Under the pieces are notes generated by a model. It was not told the origin of the DNA and did no database searches. It was given only the letters and a program-made list of their open reading frames with translations. DNA of 64,000 nucleotides from NCBI RefSeq assembly GCF_008312835.1, contig NZ_VSKS01000003.1:186001-250000 (forward strand). Reading direction: 5' to 3'. The stretch is from Streptomyces marokkonensis. GTDB taxonomy: Bacteria; Actinomycetota; Actinomycetes; Streptomycetales; Streptomycetaceae. The position numbers and the translations under genes are program-made. Shown here in pieces: positions 17,574 through 32,493 of this stretch. Each line of letters opens with the position of its first letter. The stretch's first letter is position 1.

Positions 17574-18086
17574 TCAGGCGGGAAGCACGACAACGAAGCG
17601 CTGCGGCTCCTCGCCCTCGGACTCGCTGCGCAGGCCGGCTGCCTTGACCGCGTCGTGCACGACCTTGCGCTCGAACGGCGTCATCGGGTCGAGCCTCACG
17701 GGGCTGCCGCTGCTCTTGGCCTCGGCCGCGGCCTTGGCGCCGATCTCGGACAGCTCGGTCCGCTTCCTGGCCCGGAAACCGGCGATGTCGAGCATGAGGC
17801 GGCTGCGGTCCCCGGTCTCCCGGTGCACGGCCAGCCGCGTGAGCTCCTGGAGCGCCTCCAGCACCTCGCCGTCGCGGCCCACCAGCTTCTGCAGGTCACG
17901 GCTGCCCGTGTCGCTGATGATCGAGACAGAGGCGCGGTCGGCCTCGACGTCCATGTCGATGTCGCCGTCGAGGTCGGCGATGTCGAGCAGACCCTCCAGG
18001 TAGTCCGCCGCGATCTCGCCCTCCTGCTCCAGGTGGGTCAGGGTGTCTGCGCCCTCGGCAGCGGCGGCGGTGGTGCCTTCCGTCAC
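17574..18086 (-). CDS. jag: KH/R3H RNA-binding protein Jag (KhpB)
   Basis: A 170-residue RNA-binding protein. A type II KH domain is at about 45-105 with GRDGEVLEAL as the GxxG loop. An R3H domain is at about 108-165 with the PMTPFERKVVHDAV signature. The N-terminal Jag-N domain of Firmicutes is absent, as usual in actinobacteria. It is 15 bp downstream of yidC and probably cotranscribed. Confidence 0.92.
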   Translation of the reverse strand: MTEGTTAAAAEGADTLTHLEQEGEIAADYLEGLLDIADLDGDIDMDVEADRASVSIISDTGSRDLQKLVGRDGEVLEALQELTRLAVHRETGDRSRLMLDIAGFRARKRTELSEIGAKAAAEAKSSGSPVRLDPMTPFERKVVHDAVKAAGLRSESEGEEPQRFVVVLPA

Positions 18087-18101
18087 GGGATGGACTCCTT
18101 C

Positions 18102-19373
18102 TTACTTCTTGGACGGGGACTTGGGCCGCTGCGGACCCTTGCGCTGTCCGGACTGGGCCTTGCTGCGGGTACTGCCGGCGGGCTTGGCGTTGCCCTTCTT
18201 GGCAGCGGGGGCCGGCTCGGCGTCCTGAGGCTCGTCGGACTTGGTCAGCGAGGTGGGCTCGCCCGCCGCCTTGGCCGTGCCGGACTGGCGCTGGGACTTG
18301 CTCTGCCGCTTGGGCTGCTGGCGCTTGGGGGCGGCCCCGGTGGTGGCCGGCGTGCCGTCCTCGGCCTGGGCCGCGGCCGTGCTCTCGCTCTTGATCACCG
18401 CGCCGTCGGTCTGCGCGGCGAGACCCGCCTTGTTCAGACCGTTGATGAACTTGCGCTCGTACTCGTTGCGGTCACGGCCCTTTGCGACGATGGCCTTGAC
18501 GATGGCGCGCTCACGGCGGTTGCGGGTCTTGCCGTGCCGGGTGACGTGCTTGGACAGGCGCTCGAGGTAGGCGGCCTGAGCCTTGGAGCCCGGCGTCGGG
18601 TTGTTGTGGATGACGTACATCTGCTGGCCCATGGTCCACACGTTGGTGGTCAGCCAGTAGACGAGGACACCGACCGGGAAGTTGATGCCGAAGACGGCGA
18701 AGATGACGGGGAAGACGTACATCAGCATCTTCTGCTGCTGCATGAACGGCGTCTTCACCGAGGTGTCGACGTTCTTCGTCATCAGCTGGCGCTGCGTGTA
18801 GAACTGCGACAGCGACATCAGGACGATCATGATCGCCGTGACGACACGGACGTCGAGCAGCGAGGAGTTGAGAGCCTCGACCTTCTCCGAGCTGTCCGTG
18901 AACTTCGCGGCGAGCGGGGCGCCGAAGATGTGGGCCTTCTGCGCGCTCTCCAGCAGGCGCTCGTTGATCACGCCGACGGTGTCGTTCGACGCGATGCTGT
19001 TGAGCACGTGGTAAAGGGCGAAGAAGAACGGCGACTGGGCCAGGATGGGAAGACACGAGGAGAGCGGGTTGGTGCCCGTCTCCTTGTAGAGCTTCATCAT
19101 CTCTTCGGACTGGCGCTGCCGGTCGTTCTTGTAGCGCTCCTGGATCTTCTTCATCTCCGGCTGGAGCGTCTGCATCGCGCGTGTCGCCTTGATCTGCTTC
19201 ACGAAGAGCGGGATCAGGCAGATACGGATCAGGATCACCAGGGACACGATGGACAGGCCCCAGGCCCATCCCGTGTCAGGGCCGAAGATGGCGCCGTACA
19301 CGCTGTGGAACTGGACGATGACCCAGGAGACAGGTGTCGTGATGAAGCTGAAGAGGCTGGCAATCGTGTCCAC
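18102..19373 (-). CDS. yidC: membrane protein insertase YidC
   Basis: A 423-residue Oxa1/YidC insertase. The core of five TM helices lies at about 15-260. It includes the cytoplasmic hairpin region with [23 protein letters not shown] split by helices, and the [17 protein letters not shown] segment. The large periplasmic domain of Gram-negative YidC is missing, and residues 300-423 form a highly basic Lys/Gln/Pro tail that may contact ribosomes. The GTG start is preceded by AAGGAG. Only 3 bp separate it from yidD. Confidence 0.95.
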   Translation of the reverse strand: MDTIASLFSFITTPVSWVIVQFHSVYGAIFGPDTGWAWGLSIVSLVILIRICLIPLFVKQIKATRAMQTLQPEMKKIQERYKNDRQRQSEEMMKLYKETGTNPLSSCLPILAQSPFFFALYHVLNSIASNDTVGVINERLLESAQKAHIFGAPLAAKFTDSSEKVEALNSSLLDVRVVTAIMIVLMSLSQFYTQRQLMTKNVDTSVKTPFMQQQKMLMYVFPVIFAVFGINFPVGVLVYWLTTNVWTMGQQMYVIHNNPTPGSKAQAAYLERLSKHVTRHGKTRNRRERAIVKAIVAKGRDRNEYERKFINGLNKAGLAAQTDGAVIKSESTAAAQAEDGTPATTGAAPKRQQPKRQSKSQRQSGTAKAAGEPTSLTKSDEPQDAEPAPAAKKGNAKPAGSTRSKAQSGQRKGPQRPKSPSKK

Positions 19374-19376
19374 TAA

Positions 19377-19751
19377 TCATGCTCCTTGGGCATGGGACGA
19401 GGTCTCTGCGGCCGGGCTCGAAGGACTCGTCGCACTTGTGGGAGAAGTCGGTCCCTCGGTGGCCGGTTCGGCGGCGGAGGTCCCGCCCTTGCGCGCACGC
19501 CAGGCGTTGCGCAGCATCTCGTGCCACCGCGGTCGCTTGCGCGGCGGGACATGGTCCACACCGCCCAGCGACCACGGATTGCACCGCAGGATGCGCCAGG
19601 CCGTGAGTGCTGTTCCCTTGACGGCACCGTGCCGGTCGATGGCCGTGTAGCCGTAGTGGGAACACGACGGGTAGTACTTGCATACCGGCCCCAGCAGGGG
19701 ACTGATCGTCCACTGGTAGAGCTTGATCAGAGCCAGCAGCGGGTACTTCAT
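19377..19751 (-). CDS. yidD: membrane protein insertion efficiency factor YidD
   Basis: A 124-residue small protein with an amphipathic N-terminal helix and the family Cys motif [15 protein letters not shown], then GVDHVPPR. It assists YidC-dependent insertion. Its start overlaps the rnpA stop (ATGA, 19748-19751). The last ~35 residues are a Thr/Ser/Ala-rich tail beyond the family core. Confidence 0.94.
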   Translation of the reverse strand: MKYPLLALIKLYQWTISPLLGPVCKYYPSCSHYGYTAIDRHGAVKGTALTAWRILRCNPWSLGGVDHVPPRKRPRWHEMLRNAWRARKGGTSAAEPATEGPTSPTSATSPSSPAAETSSHAQGA

Positions 19752-20119
19752 CGCGCGCCCCCTCCCAGCAGCCGCTGCAGGGCGGCATCCAGGTCTCGGG
19801 CCAGCTGTGCATGGTCGGCGTCGCCCGCACCGGGCAGCGCTCGTACGACTACCAGGCTACCGGGGGGCAGCCGGTCGACTCGCTCGCGCATCAGATGGCG
19901 AAGCCTGCGCTTCACCTTGTTGCGCACCACCGCACCGCCCACGGCCTTGCTCACGACGAAACCCGCACGCGACGGGGGAGCGCTCTCCCCAGGCGCATGC
20001 GGGTCCGTTGCACCGCTACGAAGGTGGACGACGAGATGCTGGCGCCCGGCCCGGCGCCCTCGTCGTACCGCGGTCGCGAAGTCCTCGCGCCGCCTCAGCC
20101 GGTTCTCGGTGGGCAGCAC
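19748..20119 (-). CDS. rnpA: ribonuclease P protein component
   Basis: A 123-residue protein subunit of RNase P, needed for 5' maturation of tRNAs. The RNR-type motif [18 protein letters not shown] is clear, preceded by [14 protein letters not shown] start at 20119. It lies 21 bp downstream of rpmH in the usual rpmH-rnpA pair. Confidence 0.95.
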   Translation of the reverse strand: MLPTENRLRRREDFATAVRRGRRAGRQHLVVHLRSGATDPHAPGESAPPSRAGFVVSKAVGGAVVRNKVKRRLRHLMRERVDRLPPGSLVVVRALPGAGDADHAQLARDLDAALQRLLGGGAR

Positions 20120-20140
20120 GATGTCATGACCTGACCGGGA

Positions 20141-20278
20141 TCAGGCGGACAGACGGGCGCGACCCTTGCTACGGCGGGACGCGAGAATCGCGCGGCCGGC
20201 ACGGGTGCGCATACGCAGCCGGAAGCCGTGGGTCTTGGCGCGGCGACGGTTGTTCGGCTGGAAGGTGCGCTTGCTCAC
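20141..20278 (-). CDS. rpmH: 50S ribosomal protein L34
   Basis: A 45-residue basic ribosomal protein read directly from the DNA: start [15 protein letters not shown], ending [10 protein letters not shown]. The GTG start at 20278 has GGAG about 7-8 bases upstream. It is the first gene of the rpmH-rnpA-yidD-yidC-jag-rsmG series and is divergent from dnaA. Confidence 0.96.
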   Translation of the reverse strand: MSKRTFQPNNRRRAKTHGFRLRMRTRAGRAILASRRSKGRARLSA

Positions 20279-20653
20279 TCGGGGGCTCCAGAAGAAATCG
20301 GTGTTTGCGGGGTGCCGTCCTGGCTGTCACCGTGCGCCCACGAGTAGCTCGCGTTACGCCCCAGTGCACCGCTGACCGATCACCTTGCGCGATCTGTGCC
20401 CATCGGAGGCAGGCGGCAGCAGCCATCGACAACTCGACCTGGTTACGGTACGCGCGGCTGCGCCATTCGGTCAAACCAACGGTCACCGGGAGACACTTGT
20501 CCACAGCCTGGGGACAACAACTTGAACCGTACCGGCCGCGCTGACTACCGTGGCTGGACTCCGATTCGTTCCCTTGACCCTCCACCACCCCATTTACATC
20601 CCGACCCGTCCTTCGCATCACACGATCGAGGGACCTGTGAGAGAGCGTGCCCT
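20279..20653. promoter_or_regulatory. divergent rpmH/dnaA intergenic region
   Basis: A 375-bp gap with the promoters of both genes. A perfect DnaA box TTGTCCACA at 20497-20505 and an inverted near-box TGGGGACAA at 20509-20517 lie just upstream of the best dnaA promoter candidate, consistent with DnaA autoregulation known in Streptomyces. The remaining sequence shows no ORF of merit. Confidence 0.75.
20522..20551 (+). promoter_or_regulatory. candidate dnaA promoter
   Basis: TTGAAC at 20522-20527, an 18-base spacer and TACCGT at 20546-20551, which fits an HrdB-type promoter about 100 bp before the dnaA start. Confidence 0.6.
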
Positions 20654-22603
20654 GTGGCTGACGTACCTGCCGATCTTGCCGCAGTGTGGCCACGCGTACT
20701 CGAGCAACTACTCGGTGAGGGCCGCGGACAGGGGGTCGAGGGCAAGGACGAGCACTGGATCCGGCGCTGCCAGCCGCTGGCGCTGGTCGCCGACACCGCG
20801 CTGCTCGCCGTACCGAACGAGTTCGCGAAGGGTGTGCTCGAGGGCCGCCTGGCCCCGGTGGTGAGCGAGAGCCTGAGCCGCGAGTGCGGCCGCCCCATCC
20901 GGATCGCGATCACCGTCGACGAAACAGCCGGTGAGCCCCCCGCCCCGCCGGCGCCCCGGCCGCAGCCGCGCTACGAGGAGCCGGAGCTCCCCTCCGTCCG
21001 GCAGGACCGCACCGAGCGCTCCCCGGAGCACCGGGAGCGGCCGGACCGGCAGGAGCGCGAGTCGTACGAGGGGTACGACGCATACGGCCGCCGCCGGGGC
21101 GACCAGCAGCGGGGCCCGTCCGGCGACCAGCTGCCCACCGCCCGCCCCGCCTACCCCTCGGAGTACCAGCGCCCGGAGCCCGGCTCCTGGCCGCGGCCGT
21201 CGCAGGAGGACTACGGCTGGCAGCAGCAGCGCCTCGGCTTCCCGGAGCGGGATCCGTACGCCTCGCCGTCGCAGGACGCCTACGGATCACAGGACGCGTA
21301 CGGCTCACAGGACGGTTACGGCGGTTCGCCCTCGCAGGACTACCGCCCGCAGCCGATGGAGCGGCCCTCCTACGACCAGCAGCGCTCCGACTACGACGCG
21401 TCGCGCGGCGACTACGACCAGCGCGACGCCCGGCGCCGCGAGCTGCCCGACCCGTCCTCCGGTTCGGGGCACGTCCACCGCGGCGGCCCCGTGGGCCCGA
21501 ACCTGCCCACCACCGGGGCGCCCGGCCCGCTCGCGGCGCAGCCGGCGCCGGCGACCGGTCCCGGTGAGCCGACCGCGCGGCTGAACCCGAAGTACCTGTT
21601 CGACACGTTCGTCATCGGCGCGTCCAACCGCTTCGCGCACGCGGCCGCGGTCGCCGTCGCGGAGGCGCCGGCGAAGGCCTACAACCCCCTCTTCATCTAC
21701 GGGGAATCGGGGCTGGGCAAGACGCACCTGCTGCACGCGATCGGGCACTACGCGCGGAGCCTCTATCCGGGCACGCGCGTGCGGTACGTGAGCTCCGAGG
21801 AGTTCACCAACGAGTTCATCAACTCCATCCGCGACGGCAAGGGCGACAGCTTCCGCAAGCGCTACCGCGAGATGGACATCCTGCTCGTCGACGACATCCA
21901 GTTCCTGGCGGACAAGGAGTCGACGCAGGAGGAGTTCTTCCACACCTTCAACACGCTCCACAACGCCAACAAGCAGATCGTGCTGTCCAGCGACCGGCCG
22001 CCCAAACAGCTGGTCACCCTGGAGGACCGGCTGCGGAACCGTTTCGAGTGGGGGCTGATCACGGACGTCCAGCCGCCGGAACTCGAGACACGCATCGCGA
22101 TCCTGCGCAAGAAGGCGGTGCAGGAACAGCTCAACGCCCCGCCGGAGGTACTGGAGTTCATCGCCTCCCGGATCTCGCGGAACATCCGTGAGCTGGAGGG
22201 CGCGCTGATCCGGGTCACGGCGTTCGCCTCGCTCAACCGGCAGCCGGTGGACCTGGGGCTGACGGAGGTCGTGCTGAAGGACCTGATGCCCGGGGGCGAC
22301 GACTCCGCCCCGGAGATCACGTCGACGGCCATCATGGGCGCGACCGCCGACTACTTCGGGCTCACGGTCGAGGACCTGTGCGGCACCTCGCGCGGTCGCG
22401 CGCTGGTGACCGCCCGGCAGATCGCCATGTACCTGTGCCGGGAGCTGACGGACCTGTCGCTGCCGAAGATCGGCGCGCTGTTCGGCGGGCGCGATCACAC
22501 GACGGTGATGCACGCCGACCGGAAGATCCGCAATCTGATGGCCGAGCGGCGCTCCATCTACAACCAGGTCACGGAGCTCACCAACCGCATCAAGGCCGGC
22601 TGA
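20654..22603 (+). CDS. dnaA: chromosomal replication initiator DnaA
   Basis: A 649-residue initiator from GTG 20654 (MADVPADL...). Domain I spans about 1-80. Domain II is a linker of more than 200 residues, rich in Pro, Arg, Gln and Tyr, typical of Streptomyces and far longer than in E. coli. Domain III has Walker A GESGLGKT at 350-357 and Walker [11 protein letters not shown] near 409. Domain IV carries the DnaA-box-binding signature [10 protein letters not shown] at about 612-621. The frame extends upstream to 20396 but runs through the promoter and DnaA box. A strong terminator follows. Confidence 0.97.
   Translation: MADVPADLAAVWPRVLEQLLGEGRGQGVEGKDEHWIRRCQPLALVADTALLAVPNEFAKGVLEGRLAPVVSESLSRECGRPIRIAITVDETAGEPPAPPAPRPQPRYEEPELPSVRQDRTERSPEHRERPDRQERESYEGYDAYGRRRGDQQRGPSGDQLPTARPAYPSEYQRPEPGSWPRPSQEDYGWQQQRLGFPERDPYASPSQDAYGSQDAYGSQDGYGGSPSQDYRPQPMERPSYDQQRSDYDASRGDYDQRDARRRELPDPSSGSGHVHRGGPVGPNLPTTGAPGPLAAQPAPATGPGEPTARLNPKYLFDTFVIGASNRFAHAAAVAVAEAPAKAYNPLFIYGESGLGKTHLLHAIGHYARSLYPGTRVRYVSSEEFTNEFINSIRDGKGDSFRKRYREMDILLVDDIQFLADKESTQEEFFHTFNTLHNANKQIVLSSDRPPKQLVTLEDRLRNRFEWGLITDVQPPELETRIAILRKKAVQEQLNAPPEVLEFIASRISRNIRELEGALIRVTAFASLNRQPVDLGLTEVVLKDLMPGGDDSAPEITSTAIMGATADYFGLTVEDLCGTSRGRALVTARQIAMYLCRELTDLSLPKIGALFGGRDHTTVMHADRKIRNLMAERRSIYNQVTELTNRIKAG
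21268..21345 (+). repeat. short tandem repeat in the dnaA linker
   Basis: Roughly 18-bp units coding for [12 protein letters not shown], three in tandem with a degenerate fourth, inside the disordered domain II. Confidence 0.75.
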
Positions 22604-22623
22604 CGGCCCCGCACAACGGACGA

Positions 22624-22653
22624 GGGCGCCTCCGGAGGGATCCGGAGGCGCCC
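22624..22653 (+). terminator. dnaA terminator
   Basis: A perfect 13-bp stem (GGGCGCCTCCGGA, 22624-22636, with 22641-22653), a GGGA loop, and then TTCTT. It separates dnaA from oriC. Confidence 0.9.
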
Positions 22654-22703
22654 TTCTTCGTACCCCGGGCGTTCCTCGCTGTTCGATTCGCAGCCGGGTT
22701 ACG

Positions 22704-23220
22704 GTCTCCCTCCACAGATTCGGCGACTTTTTCCCGTCCACATGCTGGGGACCGGGAAGTTGTCCCGATCTTGTCCACAGCACGGGCTGGTGAGAAGCCG
22801 TCCATCCAGGTCAGACGCCTGTGGATTCGTGGACGAACGATCTCCACAGGCTGTGGACAGAGCGGCGGTCCACAGCCTGTGCACGGAGTTGTCCACGGGC
22901 AACCCACAGGCCGGCGCCGGTTGTCCCCAACGATCACCCGCTTCTCCACATGGCTGTCCACTGTTCGGCAACACGACGCGCTCTGTCACCGGGGCGAGTG
23001 AAAGGCGTCACATCAAGCTGCCGCAGGGGGCTGTGGGAAAGACCCGCGAAGCTGGGGACGGAGCTGGGGAGAACCGACCCCTGCCTGTGCACGGTGTGTG
23101 CAGAACTTTCTGTTCTCCACAGATACGCCTGGTTGTCCACCGGCTCCGCCCACAGGGCACGTGGACAAAATTGCCGCGCTGAGCTGGGCAAACAAGGTTA
23201 TCCACGGTATCCACAGGCCC
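22704..23220. other. oriC: chromosomal replication origin oriC (DnaA-box array)
   Basis: The dnaA-dnaN gap of about 850 bp is packed with 9-mers related to TTGTCCACA in both directions. One exact copy is TTGTCCACA at 22771. Near copies lie at 22708, 22734, 22820(r), 22840, 22852(r), 22866, 22889, 22942, 23113, 23133, 23160(r), 23198 and 23207, with weaker ones at 22921 and 22955. Most differ only in the first three bases or the last base, as is normal for Streptomyces oriC, which has about 19 boxes in two clusters. The gap near 22960-23110 would be the divider between the two clusters. No protein-coding gene is visible inside. Confidence 0.95.
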
Positions 23221-23459
23221 TACTACTACTCCCGACTAGAGAGAGCGAGGAATCCGTTTCGAAGGGGGTCCTGTGCACAACTCGCTGTCCGGGCCCCGGC
23301 TGCCACTCGTCGCGACTTGACCCCGAGGGGCACCTACTGTCAGTGCGGTGCGTCAGACTGGTCCCCGGTGTCCTTCCCCTCACAGGGGCCGACGACACCG
23401 AGTCAGACGACGAAGCCAGGCAGGGCGAGAAGCGCCGGCAACAGCAGGAGGCGGCAACA

Positions 23460-24590
23460 GTGAAGATCCGGGTGGAACGCGACGTACTCGCGGAGGCAGT
23501 GGCCTGGGCGGCGCGCAGCCTCCCGGCCCGTCCGCCGGCCCCTGTCCTCGCCGGCCTGCTGCTCAAGGCCGAGGACGGCCAGCTGAGCCTGTCCAGCTTC
23601 GACTACGAGGTCTCCGCGCGGGTGTCGGTGGAGGCGGAGGTCGAGGAGGAGGGCACGGTCCTGGTCTCCGGCCGGCTGCTCGCCGACATCTCCCGCGCCC
23701 TCCCCAACCGGCCGGTGGAGATTTCCACAGACGGTGTACGGGCGACGGTGGTCTGCGGCTCCTCGCGGTTCACGCTCCACACACTGCCTGTGGAGGAGTA
23801 CCCGGCCCTGCCGCAGATGCCGAACGCCACGGGCACGGTCCCCGGAGAGGTGTTCGCCTCCGCCGTGCAGCAGGTCGCCATCGCGGCCGGCCGTGACGAC
23901 ACGCTGCCCGTCCTCACGGGTGTGCGCATCGAGATCGAGGGCGACACCGTCACGCTCGCCTCCACCGACCGCTACCGCTTCGCGGTCCGCGAGTTCCTGT
24001 GGAAGCCGGAGAACCCGGACGCCTCCGCGGTCGCCCTGGTGCCCGCCAAGACGCTCCTGGACACCGCCAAGGCGCTGACGAGCGGTGACCAGGTCATCCT
24101 GGCGCTGTCCGGCTCCGGTGCGGGTGAGGGCCTGATCGGCTTCGAGGGCGCCGGCCGTCGTACCACCACGCGGCTGCTGGAGGGCGACCTGCCGAAGTAC
24201 CGCACGCTGTTCCCGACCGAGTTCAACAGCGTCGCCGTGATCGAGACCGCTCCCTTCGTGGAGGCCGTCAAGCGCGTGGCCCTGGTCGCCGAGCGCAACA
24301 CCCCGGTGCGGCTGAGCTTCGAGCAGGGCGTGCTCATCCTGGAGGCCGGTTCCAGCGACGACGCACAGGCTGTGGAAAGGGTCGACGCCCAGCTGGAGGG
24401 CGACGACATCTCGATCGCCTTCAACCCGACGTTCCTGCTGGACGGCCTGAGCGCCATCGACTCCCCGGTGGCCCAGCTGTCGTTCACCACGTCCACCAAG
24501 CCCGCGCTGCTCAGCGGCCGCCCGGCGGTGGACGCCGAGGCGGACGAGGCCTACAAGTACCTGATCATGCCCGTGCGGCTCAGCGGCTGA
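23460..24590 (+). CDS. dnaN: DNA polymerase III beta sliding clamp
   Basis: A 376-residue clamp subunit with three repeated DnaN folds. Recognisable pieces are MKIRVERDVLAEAVAW, the VLTGVRIEIEGDTVTLASTDRYRFAVRE segment in the second domain, and the C-terminal YKYLIMPVRL. The GTG at 23460 has AGGAGG at 23446-23451; the frame upstream of that runs through oriC and is not coding. Two further TCCACA-type boxes lie within the coding sequence. Confidence 0.97.
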   Translation: MKIRVERDVLAEAVAWAARSLPARPPAPVLAGLLLKAEDGQLSLSSFDYEVSARVSVEAEVEEEGTVLVSGRLLADISRALPNRPVEISTDGVRATVVCGSSRFTLHTLPVEEYPALPQMPNATGTVPGEVFASAVQQVAIAAGRDDTLPVLTGVRIEIEGDTVTLASTDRYRFAVREFLWKPENPDASAVALVPAKTLLDTAKALTSGDQVILALSGSGAGEGLIGFEGAGRRTTTRLLEGDLPKYRTLFPTEFNSVAVIETAPFVEAVKRVALVAERNTPVRLSFEQGVLILEAGSSDDAQAVERVDAQLEGDDISIAFNPTFLLDGLSAIDSPVAQLSFTTSTKPALLSGRPAVDAEADEAYKYLIMPVRLSG

Positions 24591-24731
24591 GGGCCCGCGT
24601 CCGAAAGCCGCAGGTGAGGGCGTGCGCATGAGCGCGTATGCCCACAGATGTGCGCGAGCGTCCGGGTTTAGGCTCGGACGCCGGTACGTAAGTGCCGTCA
24701 CGCCACGTCGCATACCTAAGGAACACAACTG

Positions 24732-25607
24732 ATGGAGCTCGGTCTCGTCGGCCTCGGCAAGATGGGCGGCAACATGCGCGAGCGGATTCGCCGCGCCGGC
24801 CACACCGTCTACGGATACGACCGCAACCCGGACCTCGCCGATGTCCACAGCCTGCGGGAGCTTGTGGGCAAGCTCAGCGGGCCGCGTGTGGTGTGGGTGA
24901 TGGTCCCGGCCGGTGAGGCGACCCAGTCCACGATCGACGAGCTCGCCGGGCTGCTCGAGCCGGGTGATGTCGTGGTGGACGGCGGCAACTCCCGCTGGAC
25001 GGACGACGAGAAGCACGCCGGGGAGCTGGCGGCCAAGGGCATCGGCTTCGTCGACTGCGGTGTCTCCGGCGGCGTCTGGGGCCTGGAGAACGGCTACGCG
25101 CTGATGTACGGCGGCGACGCGGAGGACGTCGCCAAGGTGCAGCCGATATTCGACGCCCTCAAGCCGGAGGGCGACTTCGGCTCGGTGCACGCCGGCAAGG
25201 TCGGCGCGGGGCACTTCGCGAAGATGGTCCACAACGGCATCGAGTACGCCATGATGCAGGCCTACGCCGAGGGCTGGGAGCTGCTCGAGAAGGTCGACTC
25301 GGTGACCGACGTCCGGGAGGTGTTCCGCTCCTGGCAGGAGGGCACCGTCATCCGCTCCTGGCTGCTGGACCTCGCGGTCGACGCCCTCGACGAGGACGAG
25401 CACCTGGACGGGCTCCGGGGTTATGCGCAGGACTCCGGTGAGGGACGCTGGACTGTGGAGGCCGCGATCGACCACGCGGTCCCGCTGCCGGCGATCACGG
25501 CATCGCTGTTCGCGCGGTTCGCCTCCCGTCAGGAGGACTCGCCGCAGATGAAGATGATCGCGGCGCTGCGGAACCAGTTCGGCGGCCACGCGGTCGAGAA
25601 GAAGTAG
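24732..25607 (+). CDS. gnd: 6-phosphogluconate dehydrogenase, short (NAD-type) form
   Basis: A 291-residue oxidative decarboxylase of the pentose phosphate pathway. The N-terminal Rossmann motif GLVGLGKMGGNM and the substrate signature GPSGGVWG-like CGVSGGVWGLENGY are present, with KMVHNGIEYAMMQAYAEG. The length matches the short YqeC/GndA-type enzymes rather than the ~470-residue classical Gnd. It sits between dnaN and recF in all Streptomyces I recall. AAGGAA precedes the ATG. Confidence 0.88.
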   Translation: MELGLVGLGKMGGNMRERIRRAGHTVYGYDRNPDLADVHSLRELVGKLSGPRVVWVMVPAGEATQSTIDELAGLLEPGDVVVDGGNSRWTDDEKHAGELAAKGIGFVDCGVSGGVWGLENGYALMYGGDAEDVAKVQPIFDALKPEGDFGSVHAGKVGAGHFAKMVHNGIEYAMMQAYAEGWELLEKVDSVTDVREVFRSWQEGTVIRSWLLDLAVDALDEDEHLDGLRGYAQDSGEGRWTVEAAIDHAVPLPAITASLFARFASRQEDSPQMKMIAALRNQFGGHAVEKK

Positions 25608-25652
25608 TCCACAGGGCCCGCACGTATCCACAGGACCGCCCGTCGGTCCACA
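25605..25652. promoter_or_regulatory. three DnaA-box-like sites between gnd and recF
   Basis: TAGTCCACA at 25605-25613 (overlapping the gnd stop), GTATCCACA at 25624-25632 and CGGTCCACA at 25644-25652, all in the same orientation, fill most of the 72-bp gap. Confidence 0.6.
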
Positions 25653-25679
25653 ACGCCGGGGGAGGTCGGCGAAACGCCC

Positions 25680-26801
25680 ATGCACGTCACGCATCTGTCG
25701 CTGGCCGACTTCCGCTCCTACCCCCGGGCCGAGGTCCCGCTCGACCCGGGGGTGACGGCCTTCGTCGGCCCCAACGGACAGGGCAAGACGAACCTCGTCG
25801 AGGCGATCGGCTATCTGGCCACCCTCGGCAGCCACCGGGTCTCCTCCGATGCCCCGCTGGTCCGCATGGGCGCCGACCGCGCGATCATCCGGGCCCAGGT
25901 CCGTCAGGGCGAGCGGCAGCAGCTGGTCGAGCTGGAGCTCAACCCGGGCCGCGCCAACCGTGCTCGCATCAACAGGTCCTCGCAGGTCAGGCCCCGGGAC
26001 GTGCTGGGGATCGTACGGACCGTGCTGTTCGCCCCCGAGGACCTGTCCCTGGTCAAGGGCGATCCCGGTGAGCGGCGCCGTTTCCTGGACGAGCTGATCA
26101 CCGCGCGTTCGCCGCGCATGGCCGGTGTCCGCTCCGACTACGACCGGGTACTCAAGCAGCGCAACACCCTGCTGAAGTCCGCTGCGCTGGCCCGCCGGCA
26201 CGGCGGGCGCACCCTGGACCTGTCCACGCTCGACGTCTGGGACCAGCACCTCGCCCGCGCGGGCGCCGAACTCCTGGCGCGGCGTCTGGACCTGATCGCC
26301 GCGCTCCAGCCGCTGGCCGACAAGGCGTACGAGCAGCTCGCGCCCGGCGGCGGACCGGTCGCCCTGGAGTACAAACCGTCCGCGCCCGGCGAGGCCCACA
26401 CGCGCGAGGACCTCCTCGAGCAGCTGATGTCCGCGCTCGCGGAGGCCCGCAAGCAGGAGATCGAGCGGGGCGTCACCCTGGTCGGCCCGCACCGTGACGA
26501 CCTGCACCTCAAGCTGGGGCAGCTGCCCGCCAAGGGGTACGCCTCGCACGGCGAGTCCTGGTCCTACGCGCTGGCGCTCCGCCTGGCCTCGTACGACCTG
26601 CTGCGCGCCGAGGGCAACGAACCGGTGCTCGTGCTCGACGACGTCTTCGCCGAGCTGGACACGCGCCGCCGTGAGCGGCTGGCCGAGCTGGTCGCGCCCG
26701 GTGAGCAGGTGCTGGTGACCGCGGCCGTCGACGACGACGTACCTCATGTGCTGACGGGTACGCGGTTCACCGTGGCCGAGGGGACGGTGGAGCGCGTATG
26801 A
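25680..26801 (+). CDS. recF: DNA replication and repair protein RecF
   Basis: A 373-residue SMC-like ATPase that loads RecA at gaps. Walker A is GPNGQGKT (30-37). The ABC-type signature and Walker B region follow, with the latter [15 protein letters not shown] near 317-331. GGAGG lies upstream of the ATG. Its stop overlaps the next start (ATGA, 26798-26801). Confidence 0.96.
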   Translation: MHVTHLSLADFRSYPRAEVPLDPGVTAFVGPNGQGKTNLVEAIGYLATLGSHRVSSDAPLVRMGADRAIIRAQVRQGERQQLVELELNPGRANRARINRSSQVRPRDVLGIVRTVLFAPEDLSLVKGDPGERRRFLDELITARSPRMAGVRSDYDRVLKQRNTLLKSAALARRHGGRTLDLSTLDVWDQHLARAGAELLARRLDLIAALQPLADKAYEQLAPGGGPVALEYKPSAPGEAHTREDLLEQLMSALAEARKQEIERGVTLVGPHRDDLHLKLGQLPAKGYASHGESWSYALALRLASYDLLRAEGNEPVLVLDDVFAELDTRRRERLAELVAPGEQVLVTAAVDDDVPHVLTGTRFTVAEGTVERV

Positions 26802-27340
26802 GCGAGCAGGGCACGCCCGCGGGCGGCACCGGCAAGGCGCCCGAGCCCTCCGGTGTCGACCTGGCCCGCGTGGCGCTGCGCGCGGCCAGGGAGGCGGCAC
26901 GCGCGCGTGGAGACGCGGCGCAGCAGAAGAAGCAGGCGCGGCGCGTCGGCCTGCGCTCCGGCGCGCGCGCCGACCGGCGCGATCCGATGGCGCTCGGCGC
27001 GGCGATCAACCGGCTGCTCACCGAGCGCGGCTGGGAGGCTCCGGCCGCGGTGGGCGGAGTGATGGGCCGCTGGCCGGAGATCGTCGGTGAGGACGTGGCC
27101 AAGCACTGCGAGCCGGAGCGGTACGACGAGGACGAGCACGTGCTGGTCGTGCGCTGCGACTCCACGGCCTGGGCGACGAATCTGCGGCTGCTCGCGCCGA
27201 CCCTGGTGGCGCGTCTGAACCAGGACCTGGGCCACGGCACGGTGAAGCTGATCAAGGTCGTAGGCCCCACCGGACCCGCCCGTCGCTTCGGGCCCCTGCG
27301 CGCTCCGGGAAGCACGGGACCCGGTGACACGTACGGGTGA
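26798..27340 (+). CDS. dciA: DUF721 protein, DciA-type helicase loader
   Basis: A 180-residue protein. The DUF721 domain spans about 65-150, with [32 protein letters not shown] and a C-terminal [28 protein letters not shown]. DciA proteins are the ancestral loaders of the replicative helicase DnaB in bacteria without DnaC or DnaI. The position directly after dnaA-dnaN-recF, with translational coupling to recF, fits that role. The N-terminal ~60 residues are basic and disordered. Confidence 0.85.
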   Translation: MSEQGTPAGGTGKAPEPSGVDLARVALRAAREAARARGDAAQQKKQARRVGLRSGARADRRDPMALGAAINRLLTERGWEAPAAVGGVMGRWPEIVGEDVAKHCEPERYDEDEHVLVVRCDSTAWATNLRLLAPTLVARLNQDLGHGTVKLIKVVGPTGPARRFGPLRAPGSTGPGDTYG

Positions 27341-29835
<2,495 letters not shown>

Positions 29836-29877
29836 GTCGGTCTCAGCTGACCGCACCAGGAAGGACCTTCACCAGCA

Positions 29878-32475
<2,598 letters not shown>

Positions 32476-32493
32476 CACGAGGAGTGAGTCAGC

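Noticed and set aside
23403-26900. Open frame of 1165 codons on the minus strand
   Set aside because: It is a shadow of dnaN, gnd and recF in very GC-rich DNA. Its product is His/Gly/Arg-rich without domains, and no ribosome site is seen.
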